This document shows, in pieces, positions 16,685 to 25,045 of a stretch of DNA of 64,000 nt. The DNA lies in contig NZ_JACCFE010000002.1 in NCBI RefSeq assembly GCF_014256275.1, positions 7,503,501 to 7,567,500 of the forward strand, given 5' to 3'. How positions within the stretch are numbered: the stretch's first letter is position 1; every line of letters begins with the position of its first letter. This stretch comes from Rhodococcus sp. 4CII. Lineage in GTDB: Bacteria > Actinomycetota > Actinomycetes > Mycobacteriales > Mycobacteriaceae. A model generated the notes under the pieces. That model ran no database searches, was not told the DNA's origin, and saw only the letters and a list, made by a program, of their open reading frames with translations. The position numbers and the translations under genes were made by a program.

Positions 16685-17522
16685 GGCACTGTCACGTTAG
16701 TCGAAACGCCTAGCAGCGACGCCTGTTTGGGGCAGGCTGTTACGGGACACCGCCGGGCCGTTCACTTTCAGGCGGCGGCGTCGGTCGCGGCGACATGCTG
16801 CCAGACCGCGAAACGGTCGGCCATCTCGGTACGCCATTCGGGTGCCGAGAGTCTGTGCCGGTTGGGCCGGAAATGCGGTGAGATGCCCGAGAAGGCGGAC
16901 AGGAATCGTTGCGCGTGCCCGGGTGATTTGAAGCGCTTCATCGCATGTTCTCGCTGCCTGGTGGGTTGATGGGAGTTCTCGGCTCGATTGTTCAAATACT
17001 TCGACCGGCGATGCTCGACCGAGGCCAGCATCTCGCGGTGCGCCACCTGGTAGCTGGCGAGCTTGTCGGTGACGATCACCCGCGGCACGTACCGCAGCCC
17101 CTTGAGCAGCTTGCGGAAGAACCTCTTGGCTGCCTTCGCGTTTCGGCGGGACTGGACCAGCACGTCGAGCACGTTGCCGTCTTGGTCGACCGCCCGCCAC
17201 AGGTAGTGCTGCGTGCCGTTGATCCGGATGAATACCTCGTCGAGGTGCCATTTGTCACCGGGCCGCGCCCGCCGTCGGCGCAGCTGGTTGGCGTAGGACT
17301 GCCCGAACTTGGCGCACCACCGCCGAATCGTCTCGTAGCTGACCGCGACACCACGTTCGAGCATGAGTTCCTCGACCTCACGGAAGCTGAGCGGGAACCG
17401 GAAGTACAACCACACGCAGTGGTTGATGATCTCGACCGGGTAGCGGTGGCCTTTGTACGACGGCATTGGGGTGGTCACGCCACATTCTCCCAGTTTGCCG
17501 CGTTCAACAACGTGACAGTGCC
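16685..17522 (-). mobile_element. IS6-family insertion sequence (838 bp)
   Basis: Terminal inverted repeats GGCACTGTCACGTT (16685-16698) and AACGTGACAGTGCC (17509-17522) are perfect over 14 bases, and they enclose a single transposase gene. Length, repeat sequence (GGCACTGT start) and transposase match the IS6 group. The 8 bases outside each end (CGACTCCC and ATGCGGAG) differ, so there is no target-site duplication. That suggests the element took part in a deletion or replicon fusion after insertion. Confidence 0.9.
16768..17466 (-). CDS. IS6-family transposase
   Basis: A 232-residue DDE transposase with an N-terminal zinc-free helical region (PSYKGHRYPVEII) and catalytic acidic residues in KWHLDE, VIVTDK and NRAENSH, in the IS6-family spacing, followed by the conserved K/R (TRQRE). 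It starts at ATG 17466, with a GTG at 17478 as an alternative. The gene looks complete and could be active. Confidence 0.9.
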   Translation of the reverse strand: MPSYKGHRYPVEIINHCVWLYFRFPLSFREVEELMLERGVAVSYETIRRWCAKFGQSYANQLRRRRARPGDKWHLDEVFIRINGTQHYLWRAVDQDGNVLDVLVQSRRNAKAAKRFFRKLLKGLRYVPRVIVTDKLASYQVAHREMLASVEHRRSKYLNNRAENSHQPTRQREHAMKRFKSPGHAQRFLSAFSGISPHFRPNRHRLSAPEWRTEMADRFAVWQHVAATDAAA

Positions 17523-17524
17523 AT

Positions 17525-17570
17525 GCGGAGGCCGGGCGCGACCAAGCCTCTGGTCGCGCCCGCCCTCCGC
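17525..17570. terminator. Long hairpin between the IS and the bicupin gene
   Basis: Twenty-base arms with one mismatch (17525-17544 and 17551-17570) around a 6-base loop, just downstream of the bicupin stop at 17602. It should terminate the bicupin transcript and may also shield it from the IS. Confidence 0.7.
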
Positions 17571-17601
17571 TCGGCAACTCATGCTTGCGGGTCGGTCTTC
17601 G

Positions 17602-18738
17602 TCAGGAAAGTGTTCCACCACCGACTGGCGTCGGAAACTCTCCCGGCCACTCATCAGGGCCCAGGAAGTACTGTCCGGAAGTCTTGTTGGTCCAGTCCTG
17701 GAAGTCCTGGAGCTTCTCCAACGTCGAGAGGTCAGCGCCTCTTCCTTCGGTCGCAATGCCGAGGAAGAAGTTCAAGAATCCCGCTCCTCCGGGTACGAAA
17801 CATGTGAGAACGCGCGCGCCTTGCTCTCCTGAAATGTGGTAGTAGTGGGGGTAGTCCCTTGGCCCCCAGATGAAGTCACCTGGATGACCAACTTGCTTCG
17901 TGATTCCCTCCGGCTCGGCGACGTACAGGGTGAACTCACCTTCGAGGACGTAGAAACCTTCCTCTTCCAGAGTGTGGACATGGGGGAAAACGATGTCGGG
18001 TTTCGTCCACGCCACTTCCAACAACTCGAATAAGTCGCCGGTCTGATGGCCCCACGCGTGAAAGATCAGTTCCCCGCTCGTCATTGCGCCTCGATCGACA
18101 TTCAGCACGAGTTTGTTGCGGGCGTCGGACTTGAACGGGTTGTTCAATTTCCTATCTGATTCATCGGGCATCAGCAGGCGAGCGTCGGGTGTACGCGGCC
18201 CACGTGCCATCGCAGGCCTCGTCGACGGAGGCGTGGCGTCAGGACCGAATACCCGTATTCCCAACTCGCGGAACGACTTCTCCGCCAATGCTGAAAGCTG
18301 TTCGGAAGTACTGGTGTCGACTCCGGCCTCCGCTTCGAAGAATTCCGGAACGAGGTCTTTCCCCGGCACGATGAACTGGAGGAGTTTCGCCGGCTGGTCA
18401 CCGGCCTGGAAGCTGTGGGCCCGGCCGACCGGATGCCAGACGAACTCGCGCGGGCCGGCTTCGATCACCAAGTCGTCGTGAGGCATGAAGAAGGTGACGG
18501 TGCCCTCCAGGACGAAGAACCCTTCGTCCTCCAGCGTGTGCATGTGGTTTCCGGATTTTTCTCCCGGCTCCAATTCGTGCAACGCCACACTCAACTTTTG
18601 GTTGGTCTGAGAAGCTTCCGCGAGGACGTACGCGGCCTTCTCGGCATCGGCGCCGGTCTTGTATCTGACCTCCCGGCCGGGGGAGGGGGTTCTGAATGCC
18701 CCGTTGGTCACTGCGGGCTTGTGCTCAGTGGTCGTCAT
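17602..18738 (-). CDS. Bicupin protein, probable non-heme iron dioxygenase (copy 1)
   Basis: A 378-residue protein with two cupin domains. The first has the metal-site pattern HMHTLEDEGFFVLEG with a later His in GRAHSF; the second has PHVHTLEEEGFYVLEG with His in DYPHYYH. Both sites keep two His, a Glu and a downstream His, as in quercetin-dioxygenase-like and gentisate-dioxygenase-like proteins. ATG 18738 rather than 18744, because GAGAAGG directly abuts the latter. It is divergent from an IclR regulator gene. A clear paralogue lies at 38569. The substrate is unknown; an aromatic or diketone ring cleavage is a fair guess. Confidence 0.75.
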   Translation of the reverse strand: MTTTEHKPAVTNGAFRTPSPGREVRYKTGADAEKAAYVLAEASQTNQKLSVALHELEPGEKSGNHMHTLEDEGFFVLEGTVTFFMPHDDLVIEAGPREFVWHPVGRAHSFQAGDQPAKLLQFIVPGKDLVPEFFEAEAGVDTSTSEQLSALAEKSFRELGIRVFGPDATPPSTRPAMARGPRTPDARLLMPDESDRKLNNPFKSDARNKLVLNVDRGAMTSGELIFHAWGHQTGDLFELLEVAWTKPDIVFPHVHTLEEEGFYVLEGEFTLYVAEPEGITKQVGHPGDFIWGPRDYPHYYHISGEQGARVLTCFVPGGAGFLNFFLGIATEGRGADLSTLEKLQDFQDWTNKTSGQYFLGPDEWPGEFPTPVGGGTLS

Positions 18739-19150
18739 AATCATCCTTCTCTGTTGAGCACGGGCAAGACTCTCGCCATGTTGGATGAGCGGTTGAAGTT
18801 CCCACCTGTCCATGACTAATAAGGGGTCGGGCGTCGACTGAGTCGATGTTCGAATGCGCGCGCGACCATCTCGGCCTTCGGCTTCGGCCTACGACGAATT
18901 GCGTGACCGACTCCGTTGTAGTCGGCGGAGAACCTCGAGGCACGACACCCCGGAGTCGCTCCATATGGTTTGACCGACCTTCGAGAGGGCCGACATCGGC
19001 ACCGCTGATGTCGACTATTGCCGTGCACAGCGACCGCCGACCATGCCGATCACGGTGTGGCTGGCCTTCGACATCGCGACCATATGCCAACTATGTATGC
19101 TCCACCAGATTCTAGGCACAAGATTCTGTCTTGCAGAACAAGGAGGAGCG
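18739..19150. promoter_or_regulatory. Divergent control region between bicupin and IclR genes
   Basis: About 410 bases. The end nearest the IclR gene holds the operator-like ATTCTG-N5-CAGAAC (19123-19139) and an extra AGATTCT half-site at about 19107. No reading frame here is convincing. Confidence 0.5.
19123..19139. promoter_or_regulatory. IclR-type operator, copy 1
   Basis: ATTCTGTCTTGCAGAAC is a near-palindrome with 6-base arms around 5 bases. It matches the perfect palindrome at 34759-34775, which lies in the same place relative to a second, related IclR gene. It lies just upstream of the AGGAGGA ribosome site. Confidence 0.65.
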
Positions 19151-19942
19151 GTGAAGGACCGGCCGACGTATGCGGTCACCAGCGTCGACCACGCGCTTAA
19201 GATCGTCACGATGCTGCAGCTCGAGGGTGAGCTCACAGTGAGTGTGGTTGCCGCGCGACTTGGTGTCGCGCGCTCGACCGCGCATCGACTGCTCCAGATG
19301 CTGGTCTACCGCGACTTCGCCGTGAAGGACGACAACCACGTCTATCGGCCCGGTGCGGTACTCGAACTGGCGGCGTATTCCCGACCCCATGCAAGCCGTC
19401 TACGAGCAGCGGCGATGATCCACCTACGGCGGTTAGTCGACCTTACAGAGGAGACCGCGAACTTAGCGGTGCGAACGAATGACCTCATTCGATTCATCGC
19501 CGCTGTCGAGTGCCAACAGGTACTTCGCGTCAGCTCTCGAGAGGGGATGGTGATCCCTGCGCACCGCACTGCCGCTGGCCTCCTGCTTCTTGCCCCCCTC
19601 AGCTCACGCGAGTTGGAGACGATGTACCCAGACGGGCCGGAGACCGACTCCTATGGAGAGCGTCCAAATCTGCGTATGCTCCGGCGCGATCTGCAAACCA
19701 TTCGTCGCAACGGCTTTGCAGTGAATGTGGGTAGATTCGAGAAAGACGTTGTGGCAGTGGGCGTGCCGGTTCGCGGTTCCAGTGGGGATCCGATCGCCTG
19801 CCTGACGATCTCCATGCCGAAATCCCGCTACATCGCTACATCTCTGCCTGCTTTCGTAACAACGTTGAACGCCGCCGCAAAGGCACTTGAAGCAGATCTC
19901 TCCGACCATCCTTCAGCCGACGACCAGCCACTGAACGCCTGA
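19151..19942 (+). CDS. IclR-family regulator
   Basis: A 263-residue IclR regulator. The N-terminal winged helix-turn-helix includes VTSVDHALKIV, LTVSVVAARLGVARST and HRLLQMLVYRDF; the C-terminal effector domain includes TNDLIRFIAAVE, SSREGMVIPAHRTAAG and GVPVRGSSGDPIACLTIS. GTG start after AGGAGGAGC. It probably controls the divergent bicupin gene. A close relative lies at 34785, and a decayed copy of its last 30 codons lies at 20332. Confidence 0.88.
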   Translation: MKDRPTYAVTSVDHALKIVTMLQLEGELTVSVVAARLGVARSTAHRLLQMLVYRDFAVKDDNHVYRPGAVLELAAYSRPHASRLRAAAMIHLRRLVDLTEETANLAVRTNDLIRFIAAVECQQVLRVSSREGMVIPAHRTAAGLLLLAPLSSRELETMYPDGPETDSYGERPNLRMLRRDLQTIRRNGFAVNVGRFEKDVVAVGVPVRGSSGDPIACLTISMPKSRYIATSLPAFVTTLNAAAKALEADLSDHPSADDQPLNA

Positions 19943-20160
19943 TAGATTCGGCCCCTTCAATGTGCGACTGCAACTAGAGCCCGCCACCACCGGTGGTCTC
20001 ACACGCGGCGAAGACGCGGCCGAGACGACGCTGACTCAGGTTCGGCGAGTACGCGATGTCCGCGATCGAGAGCTCCAGGTGGTCGAGATGGGCTCTCGAT
20101 AAGGGCCGTGGCCACAGTGTGCCGCCCGCGCGCAGGTCGACCCTAGTGCGGAACATAATC

Positions 20161-20188
20161 GGGTACTAACATTGTGCCGAATGTACCC
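20161..20188. repeat. 28-bp GGGTACT...GTACCCA element, copy A
   Basis: GGGTAC and GTACCC arms are exactly 28 bases end to end, followed by ATGTG. The same layout recurs at 20606-20633. Half-sites GTACCC also occur at 48158 and 48170, upstream of a TetR gene. Possibly a regulator binding site left behind by rearrangement. Confidence 0.5.
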
Positions 20189-20224
20189 ATGTGCGGAGAC
20201 ATGGCTGAATGGGAAGGAGTCGGT

Positions 20225-20295
20225 GGCTGCCGCCGCTGGCCACAGCCCGGTGACAAGTGGCATCTCGACGCGGGGTTCTTGACGATCAATGAACG
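20225..20295 (+). pseudogene. Short remnant of an IS6-type transposase
   Basis: The translated stretch PGDKWHLDAGFLTIN matches the first catalytic region of the IS6 transposase at 16768 (PGDKWHLDEVFIRIN), but the neighbouring sequence is lost. Only about 70 bases remain. Confidence 0.6.
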
Positions 20296-20331
20296 AGTGG
20301 CCTTTGAAGCCAGAAGCAACCCACGGCTCTA

Positions 20332-20428
20332 TCAGTAACAGCCACAGCATTGACTGCCGCGGCAAACGCGCTCACAGCAGATCTCTCTGTCCACTCGTCA
20401 ACTGGTGACCAGCCGCTCGACGCTTGAC
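20332..20428 (+). pseudogene. Remnant of an IclR gene 3' end
   Basis: The frame ending at the TGA near 20428 gives TALTAAANALTADLS and GDQPLDA, nearly the same as the last 30 residues of the IclR protein at 19151 (LNAAAKALEADLS, DDQPLNA). The rest of that copy is gone. It shows that a tandem or transferred IclR copy once stood here. Confidence 0.75.
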
Positions 20429-20605
20429 GCGTTCTCGTCTGCCCTCCTCGGCGCAGCGCCTTGATCCCGGCGGGTCGCATGACCGGCCTCTGGGTCCCTT
20501 CCGGCTTCGGCGTGGTCATCGCCGCCGCCATCGCGCGAGGCCGCCACGGTCGATCGCCACACCATCCAGCCGTTCTGCGGTAGTTGGGACTACCAGGTAT
20601 GGGCA

Positions 20606-20633
20606 GGGTACTCAGGTGGATGCTAAAGTACCC
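20606..20633. repeat. 28-bp GGGTACT...GTACCCA element, copy B
   Basis: Same arms, the same 28-base length and the same following bases (AAGTG against ATGTG) as copy A at 20161. The two copies bracket the IS6 and IclR remnants. Confidence 0.5.
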
Positions 20634-20765
20634 AAGTGACGCGGGTCACGATCCGACGGAAGTCCCCGACGCCGGTCGGCGGCCGCCGGCGCTTGTTGGC
20701 TGGCCGAGGATCGCGCGTGCACAGGGTTGGCGAAGCCAACTGGCCGGGACATAAAGGGAGGCAAG

Positions 20766-20891
20766 ATGACCCGACGACTCCCTGCGGCACGAACGACGTC
20801 GACCTCAGAGGCATTCACAAGACTGATGGCCGTCATCACTGAAGAACACGCGAAAAGTAATTGTGAACCGCCGCAACCTGGTCTTATATAA
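20766..20891 (+). CDS. Possible small ORF of 41 residues
   Basis: ATG at 20766 follows a strong AGGGAGGC site at good spacing and the frame runs to TAA at 20891. The product (starting MTRRLPAARTT) has no recognised domain, membrane segment or signal. It may be the beginning of a lost gene rather than a real small protein. The remaining bases of 20640-21250 hold only presumed leader sequence of the next gene. Confidence 0.25.
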   Translation: MTRRLPAARTTSTSEAFTRLMAVITEEHAKSNCEPPQPGLI

Positions 20892-21250
20892 ATGACGTGG
20901 ATCACAGCGCCGGATGGGCTCCGGACACCTGGGAATTGCCCGCAAGTCCAAGCGGAACAAGGACCGGCGAGGGCTGAACCGCACCGCGTTTGCTCCGCCC
21001 GCACGGAACCCATCTGTGTGGGCGACGTCTGAAACGCGAACTCATCGGTGTCAGGAGGGCTCCTAAGTTCCTCCCGCTCCGGAAAGAGGTCCGTCCGCCA
21101 CAGGAACAACCGATGTCACGCCACAACGGCCGGTGCAGTCGAATGCGATCAGCCTGTCGATGCGGTGGTGGATCTGGAGTCACCAGATCGAGGACGGTAC
21201 ATATTCGATAGCCTCCGCCGGTTCGGCGGAGAAAAGTCACAGGAGAAGGT

Positions 21251-22123
21251 ATGACAATCCTAGTTTTGGGCGGCACTGGCAGAGTGGGAACTCACCTGGT
21301 GAGGAATCTGACTTCGCAGAACGAAACAGTGCGCGTTCTCGTCCACAATCCCGACCGGGCCGCACTCGTTCCGGACGCCGCGGAGGTGTTCGTCGCGAAC
21401 ATCCTCGAGGACCCCAACGGTGCACGCGCCGCGTTCGGGGGTGTCGAGTCCGTGTTCATGCTGAACGCGGCGACGGACCACGAAACCGTTGAAGGGTTGC
21501 TGGTCCTCTCCATGGCAAGGGCAGCAGGGGTCAAACGCTTCGTCTATCAGTCGACGCACAGTCTGGCCCACCTGCACCACATCCCGCACCTGGGAGCCAA
21601 GCTTGCTATCGAAGCGGCGTTGAAGTCCTCGGGGCTCGATTACACGATCATCAGTCCGAACTTCTTCTTCCAGGCAGATGAGGATTGCCGTTACGCAATG
21701 CTCCAGCACGGCTTCTATCTCAATCCGGTTGGAGACGTCGGCTGTTGGAGGGTCGACGTGCGCGATATCGCTGAAGCAGCGGCGAAGGTCCTGACCTCCG
21801 ACGGCCACAGTGGCAGGAACTACGCGCTCATAGGGCCCGAAAACCTGACGGGACCCCAGTGTGCCGAAAAGTGGAGCCGCGCCCTGGGTCAACCAGTTCG
21901 GTACGAAGGAGATATCAACGTGTGGGAGGCTTCGATGGAGCCGTACCTCACGAGCTGGATGATCGAGGATGTGGGCGCGATGTTCTATGAAATCGGACTG
22001 CACGGGATGCTCGGAAACGTCGATGAACTCGACACTCTCACCCGCCTGCTGGGTCGGCCCCCGCGCAGTTACGACGACTACATCAAGGAGAGCGTTGTGG
22101 CGTGGCGGGAACCAGTCTCTTAG
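21251..22123 (+). CDS. NmrA-like NAD(P)-binding protein
   Basis: A 290-residue atypical SDR of the NmrA/HSCARG group. The N-terminal Rossmann motif GGTGRVGTH is followed by a substrate-binding half without the classical YxxxK; the segments FVYQSTHS and LDYTIISPNFFFQ are typical of the group. AGGAGAAGG precedes the ATG. Members act as NAD(P)H-dependent reductases or redox sensors. It heads a run of three plus-strand genes with an NTF2-fold protein and an SDR that look like one operon; the substrate is unknown. Confidence 0.78.
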   Translation: MTILVLGGTGRVGTHLVRNLTSQNETVRVLVHNPDRAALVPDAAEVFVANILEDPNGARAAFGGVESVFMLNAATDHETVEGLLVLSMARAAGVKRFVYQSTHSLAHLHHIPHLGAKLAIEAALKSSGLDYTIISPNFFFQADEDCRYAMLQHGFYLNPVGDVGCWRVDVRDIAEAAAKVLTSDGHSGRNYALIGPENLTGPQCAEKWSRALGQPVRYEGDINVWEASMEPYLTSWMIEDVGAMFYEIGLHGMLGNVDELDTLTRLLGRPPRSYDDYIKESVVAWREPVS

Positions 22124-22176
22124 AAGCCCGACGGCCCCCGGGCGTGCAGTCTCCATCATCGAGAAGGGAACGTAAA

Positions 22177-22590
22177 GTGAAGCAGAATGAGCAGATTGTT
22201 ACAGACTTTTTCAGGGACATGTCTGCCAAAGGAATGCAGCAGGCTGTAAAGGGATACGGGACAGATGATTTCACCTGGTGGATCAACGGCCTGGGCGACC
22301 TCACAGATCAGATCCCGAAGCTGAGCGAAGCGTTCGCGAAGCACTTCGACGAGCGTCAGATGCTGATCAATCCGATCCGAATGATCAGCGATGGAGACTT
22401 CGTTGCAGTAGAGGCCAAGTCGGGTAGCCGGTTTCGCAACGGAGATGCGTACGAAAACGCAATCTCCTACTGGATCACATTCTCAGGAACCAAGATCTCG
22501 AGCTTGCATGAGTATCTCGACAATGTTTATGGCACCGAAGCGCTCGCTCCCATCTTGGCCGACGTCTACTCCGACGCGCAAGCCAACTGA
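22177..22590 (+). CDS. SnoaL-like NTF2-fold protein
   Basis: A 137-residue protein of the SnoaL/ketosteroid-isomerase/limonene-epoxide-hydrolase fold. It shows the N-terminal VTDFFRDMSAKG helix, the TDDFTWWINGLG strand region and the C-terminal KISSLHEYLDNVY ending that carries the family's Asp. GTG at 22177 follows GAGAAGGGA. Located between a reductase and a carveol-dehydrogenase-like gene, it may be an isomerase, dehydratase or epoxide hydrolase of the same pathway. It is not closely related to the NTF2-fold protein at 7056. Confidence 0.72.
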   Translation: MKQNEQIVTDFFRDMSAKGMQQAVKGYGTDDFTWWINGLGDLTDQIPKLSEAFAKHFDERQMLINPIRMISDGDFVAVEAKSGSRFRNGDAYENAISYWITFSGTKISSLHEYLDNVYGTEALAPILADVYSDAQAN

Positions 22591-22776
22591 ATCATCTGCC
22601 CGGCAAGTCAACTGAATCATCTGTCCAGCAGAATGTGCGCTCCACCCCGGTCGCATCTCACGGACGCGCATTCGGATCTATTCATCCGTTTCGTTGTATC
22701 TCAGGGCACGGACGTCTTGACGCTGGTATCGCCACGCGCGTCCTGCTGCCCACCAACCCAGAAGAAGGTCTCCATC

Positions 22777-23610
22777 ATGCCCGAACAAGAAGGAAAAGTC
22801 GCTTTCATCTCCGGAATTGCCCGGGGCATCGGCCGCGCCACAGCTGTTCGACTTGCGTCCGAAGGGGCCGACATCATCGGCCTCGACATCGTCGAGCCGA
22901 TCGCCTCGCAAGGAGGACCGGCTTCCACGCCTGAAGATCTCGAAGAAGCGAAGCGGTTCGTCGAGAAGTTCGGGCGCCGCATCATCGCCCGTAAGTGCGA
23001 CGTGCGCGACCTGGACGCAGTCACTTCGGTGGTGGACGAAGGGGTGGCAGAACTCGGAAGACTCGACGTTGTCGTGGCGAATGCAGGAATTCTGGGAAAT
23101 CCCGGACCCGTCCAGGAAATCTCCGCCGAAGAGTGGAACAATGTCATCACCAATAACTTGACGGGACATTTCAACACTGTTCGTGCCACGGTTCCGCACC
23201 TCATCGAGGGTGGACGTGGAGGCTCTATCTCGCTCGTGAGCTCGGCCCTCGCGCTACGTGCACAGCCCAATCTTGCACCATACATCGCAGCGAAAATGGG
23301 CGTTATCGGACTGATGAAGACGCTGGCCCTCGAACTCGGATCGCACTCGATCCGAGTTAACTGTGTTCACCCCACGTCCACAGCTACGCCGCTGCTCTTG
23401 AACGAATACAACTACAAAGCATTCCGCCCCGACCTCGACGCCCCAACGCTGGAAGACGTCGAACCCATTTACCGGTCGCTGAATGTCTTGCCGGTGCCGT
23501 ACGTCGAAACCGAGGACATCGCCAACGGAGTTGCGTTCCTTGCTTCTGACAAAGCTCGTTTCATCACTGGACTCACATTGCCAGTCGATGCCGGATCTGT
23601 TCTTCTTTAA
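22777..23610 (+). CDS. Mycofactocin-type SDR (carveol-dehydrogenase-like)
   Basis: A 277-residue SDR of the mycofactocin-coupled group. The N-terminal IARGIGRATAVRLASEGAD, the insertion after the second strand (TPEDLEEA), RDLDAVTSVVDEGVAELGRLD, the YIAAKMG active site, VNCVHPTSTATPLL, FRPDLDAPTLEDV and the ending ITGLTLPVDAG are all characteristic. Such enzymes keep their NAD bound and pass electrons to mycofactocin. Known members oxidise carveol and other secondary alcohols. ATG at 22777 follows AAGAAGG. No mycofactocin synthesis genes are in the window. Confidence 0.85.
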   Translation: MPEQEGKVAFISGIARGIGRATAVRLASEGADIIGLDIVEPIASQGGPASTPEDLEEAKRFVEKFGRRIIARKCDVRDLDAVTSVVDEGVAELGRLDVVVANAGILGNPGPVQEISAEEWNNVITNNLTGHFNTVRATVPHLIEGGRGGSISLVSSALALRAQPNLAPYIAAKMGVIGLMKTLALELGSHSIRVNCVHPTSTATPLLLNEYNYKAFRPDLDAPTLEDVEPIYRSLNVLPVPYVETEDIANGVAFLASDKARFITGLTLPVDAGSVLL

Positions 23611-23639
23611 TTCGTTCCGGCTGCGGCAGAGGAGAAATC

Positions 23640-23865
23640 ATAAGTACCGAAAAGGGTAATGCGGTCGAGACCTCGACCGACCCAAGTGGACGGCAAAGTT
23701 CAGGCTCCGCAATGGATGTGGACATCTTTGCCGAACGACAGCCTCCGGGACATCTACCCGGTGTGGTCCACTATTCGCGAAGCGGGCAGCGTAGTCCATC
23801 TTCCCGCCAGTGATGCCTGGATTGTGACGGCGCAGTTGAAAACCGCGCGATGCCAGGGGCCCTTT
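23640..23865 (+). pseudogene. Cytochrome P450 N-terminal remnant
   Basis: Directly after the SDR, behind a GAGGAGAA ribosome site, one frame reads AMDVDIFAE and the next frame continues SLRDIYPVWSTIREAG and VVHLPASDAWIVT. This is the usual start of a bacterial P450, interrupted by a frameshift near 23730. Family sequence stops by about 23865; the oxygen-binding helix and heme Cys region are absent. No valid start codon is visible at the expected place. It was probably the hydroxylase of this operon. Confidence 0.72.
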
Positions 23866-24083
23866 TGTGCTTTTGGTGCCGCACGTTTGACACCATCCAT
23901 GCACCCGGCAGTTTGCGTACCCGCAGGAGCCCTGCGACGACCACACCCGGGCACGTGACGCTCCTGGCCTCTCCTCATGATCGACGGAACAGGCTGGATC
24001 AATCTGCGGCTGACTCCGCCCAAATCCATAGAACGGCGCCCAGGCCACCCGCCGAAACAAGTCGGCGGGCGCGCACTGGCAAG

Positions 24084-24114
24084 AAGCCCCCCTTCGTGTA
24101 CGAAGGGGGGCCTT
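24084..24114. terminator. Strong bidirectional terminator
   Basis: Arms AAGCCCCCCTTCG and CGAAGGGGGGCCTT around TGTA form a very stable hairpin with a T-rich run after it on the plus strand. It lies between the P450 remnant and the convergent hydrolase gene. Confidence 0.8.
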
Positions 24115-24169
24115 GGGTCTTCTTCCTTGTTGCGAGACAACAGGCCGGGAAGTGGTGGAGCCGTTTGTT

Positions 24170-25045
24170 CTAGATTCTTGTCGTGGTCTCGCTATGGAGT
24201 AAGAACTGCGTGAGCACTTGCAAGAGCTCATCCGGATGATCGATGTTGGGCGCATGCGTGCAGTCGAGTTGTTCGACTTCGCAGTGCGGTAACACGGACT
24301 GCAACCGCGACGTCCATTCCGGTTCCAACAACGGATCGCGCTTCCCGCTGACCAGCAGCACCGGCGACTCGCAAGTGCGCAGCGGCTCGGGCCATGAATC
24401 GGCCGCTTTTGGCAGGCGCAGGGCGTCTGGCAATGCGAGTGTCGGTGCCTTGACCGCGCGGTAATGTCCCGCCGTTGTCGCTTGCTCCAGCCGCTGGTCT
24501 ACGTGCGACGCGAAGTCTTGCCCGTCATCGATCAACAGCCGAACCACCCTTTCGAGGTCCGCCCGTGTCCCGTCCCACCACCCGAGCTCGTCGAGGGCCA
24601 GCTGAGTCCGCCAAGGCCCGCCCGTTCCGTTGATGCTGGCGACAGACTTGATTTCTATATCGGCGATGTCGGCGGTATGGGTGCCATAACCGGCGGCACG
24701 AAGCGCCAGCGAGCCGCCAAACGAGTTCCCGATCAGATGAATCGCTGACGTCACCCCGAGGTGACGCAACAAATCAAAGACGTGACGGATGCGAAAATCG
24801 TAAGGGGATTCGCCCAAGAACACGGCTTTGTCCGTAGCGCCGAAACCCAGGAGATCCGGCGCTATGACGCGGTATCGCTCGGCGAGTGGTGCCGCAATGC
24901 GCTCCCAAGTGACGGAAGCGCTTCCACCCCATGCGCCATCGTGAAGAAGTACCAGAACTGGGGCATCCGCAACACCGAAATCGTAATATCGTGTACGAAA
25001 CGACCCCACCCTCTCGAATTTGGCAGGTGAAAGCGAATCCATCAT
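24170..25045 (-). CDS. Alpha/beta hydrolase partner of the Baeyer-Villiger monooxygenase
   Basis: A 291-residue alpha/beta hydrolase. The oxyanion motif LLHDGAWGG, nucleophile Ser108 in GNSFGG, Asp in SGKRDPLLEP and His in CTHAPNIDHP form a full catalytic set like that of MhpC-type and ester hydrolases. Its ATG overlaps the monooxygenase stop (ATGA), so both are made together. The likely task is hydrolysis of the ester or lactone made by the monooxygenase. Distantly related to the hydrolase at 30930. Confidence 0.85.
   Translation of the reverse strand: MMDSLSPAKFERVGSFRTRYYDFGVADAPVLVLLHDGAWGGSASVTWERIAAPLAERYRVIAPDLLGFGATDKAVFLGESPYDFRIRHVFDLLRHLGVTSAIHLIGNSFGGSLALRAAGYGTHTADIADIEIKSVASINGTGGPWRTQLALDELGWWDGTRADLERVVRLLIDDGQDFASHVDQRLEQATTAGHYRAVKAPTLALPDALRLPKAADSWPEPLRTCESPVLLVSGKRDPLLEPEWTSRLQSVLPHCEVEQLDCTHAPNIDHPDELLQVLTQFLLHSETTTRI

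Noticed and set aside
16677..17530. Possible target-site duplication of the IS6 element
   Set aside because: The 8-base flanks CGACTCCC and ATGCGGAG do not match.
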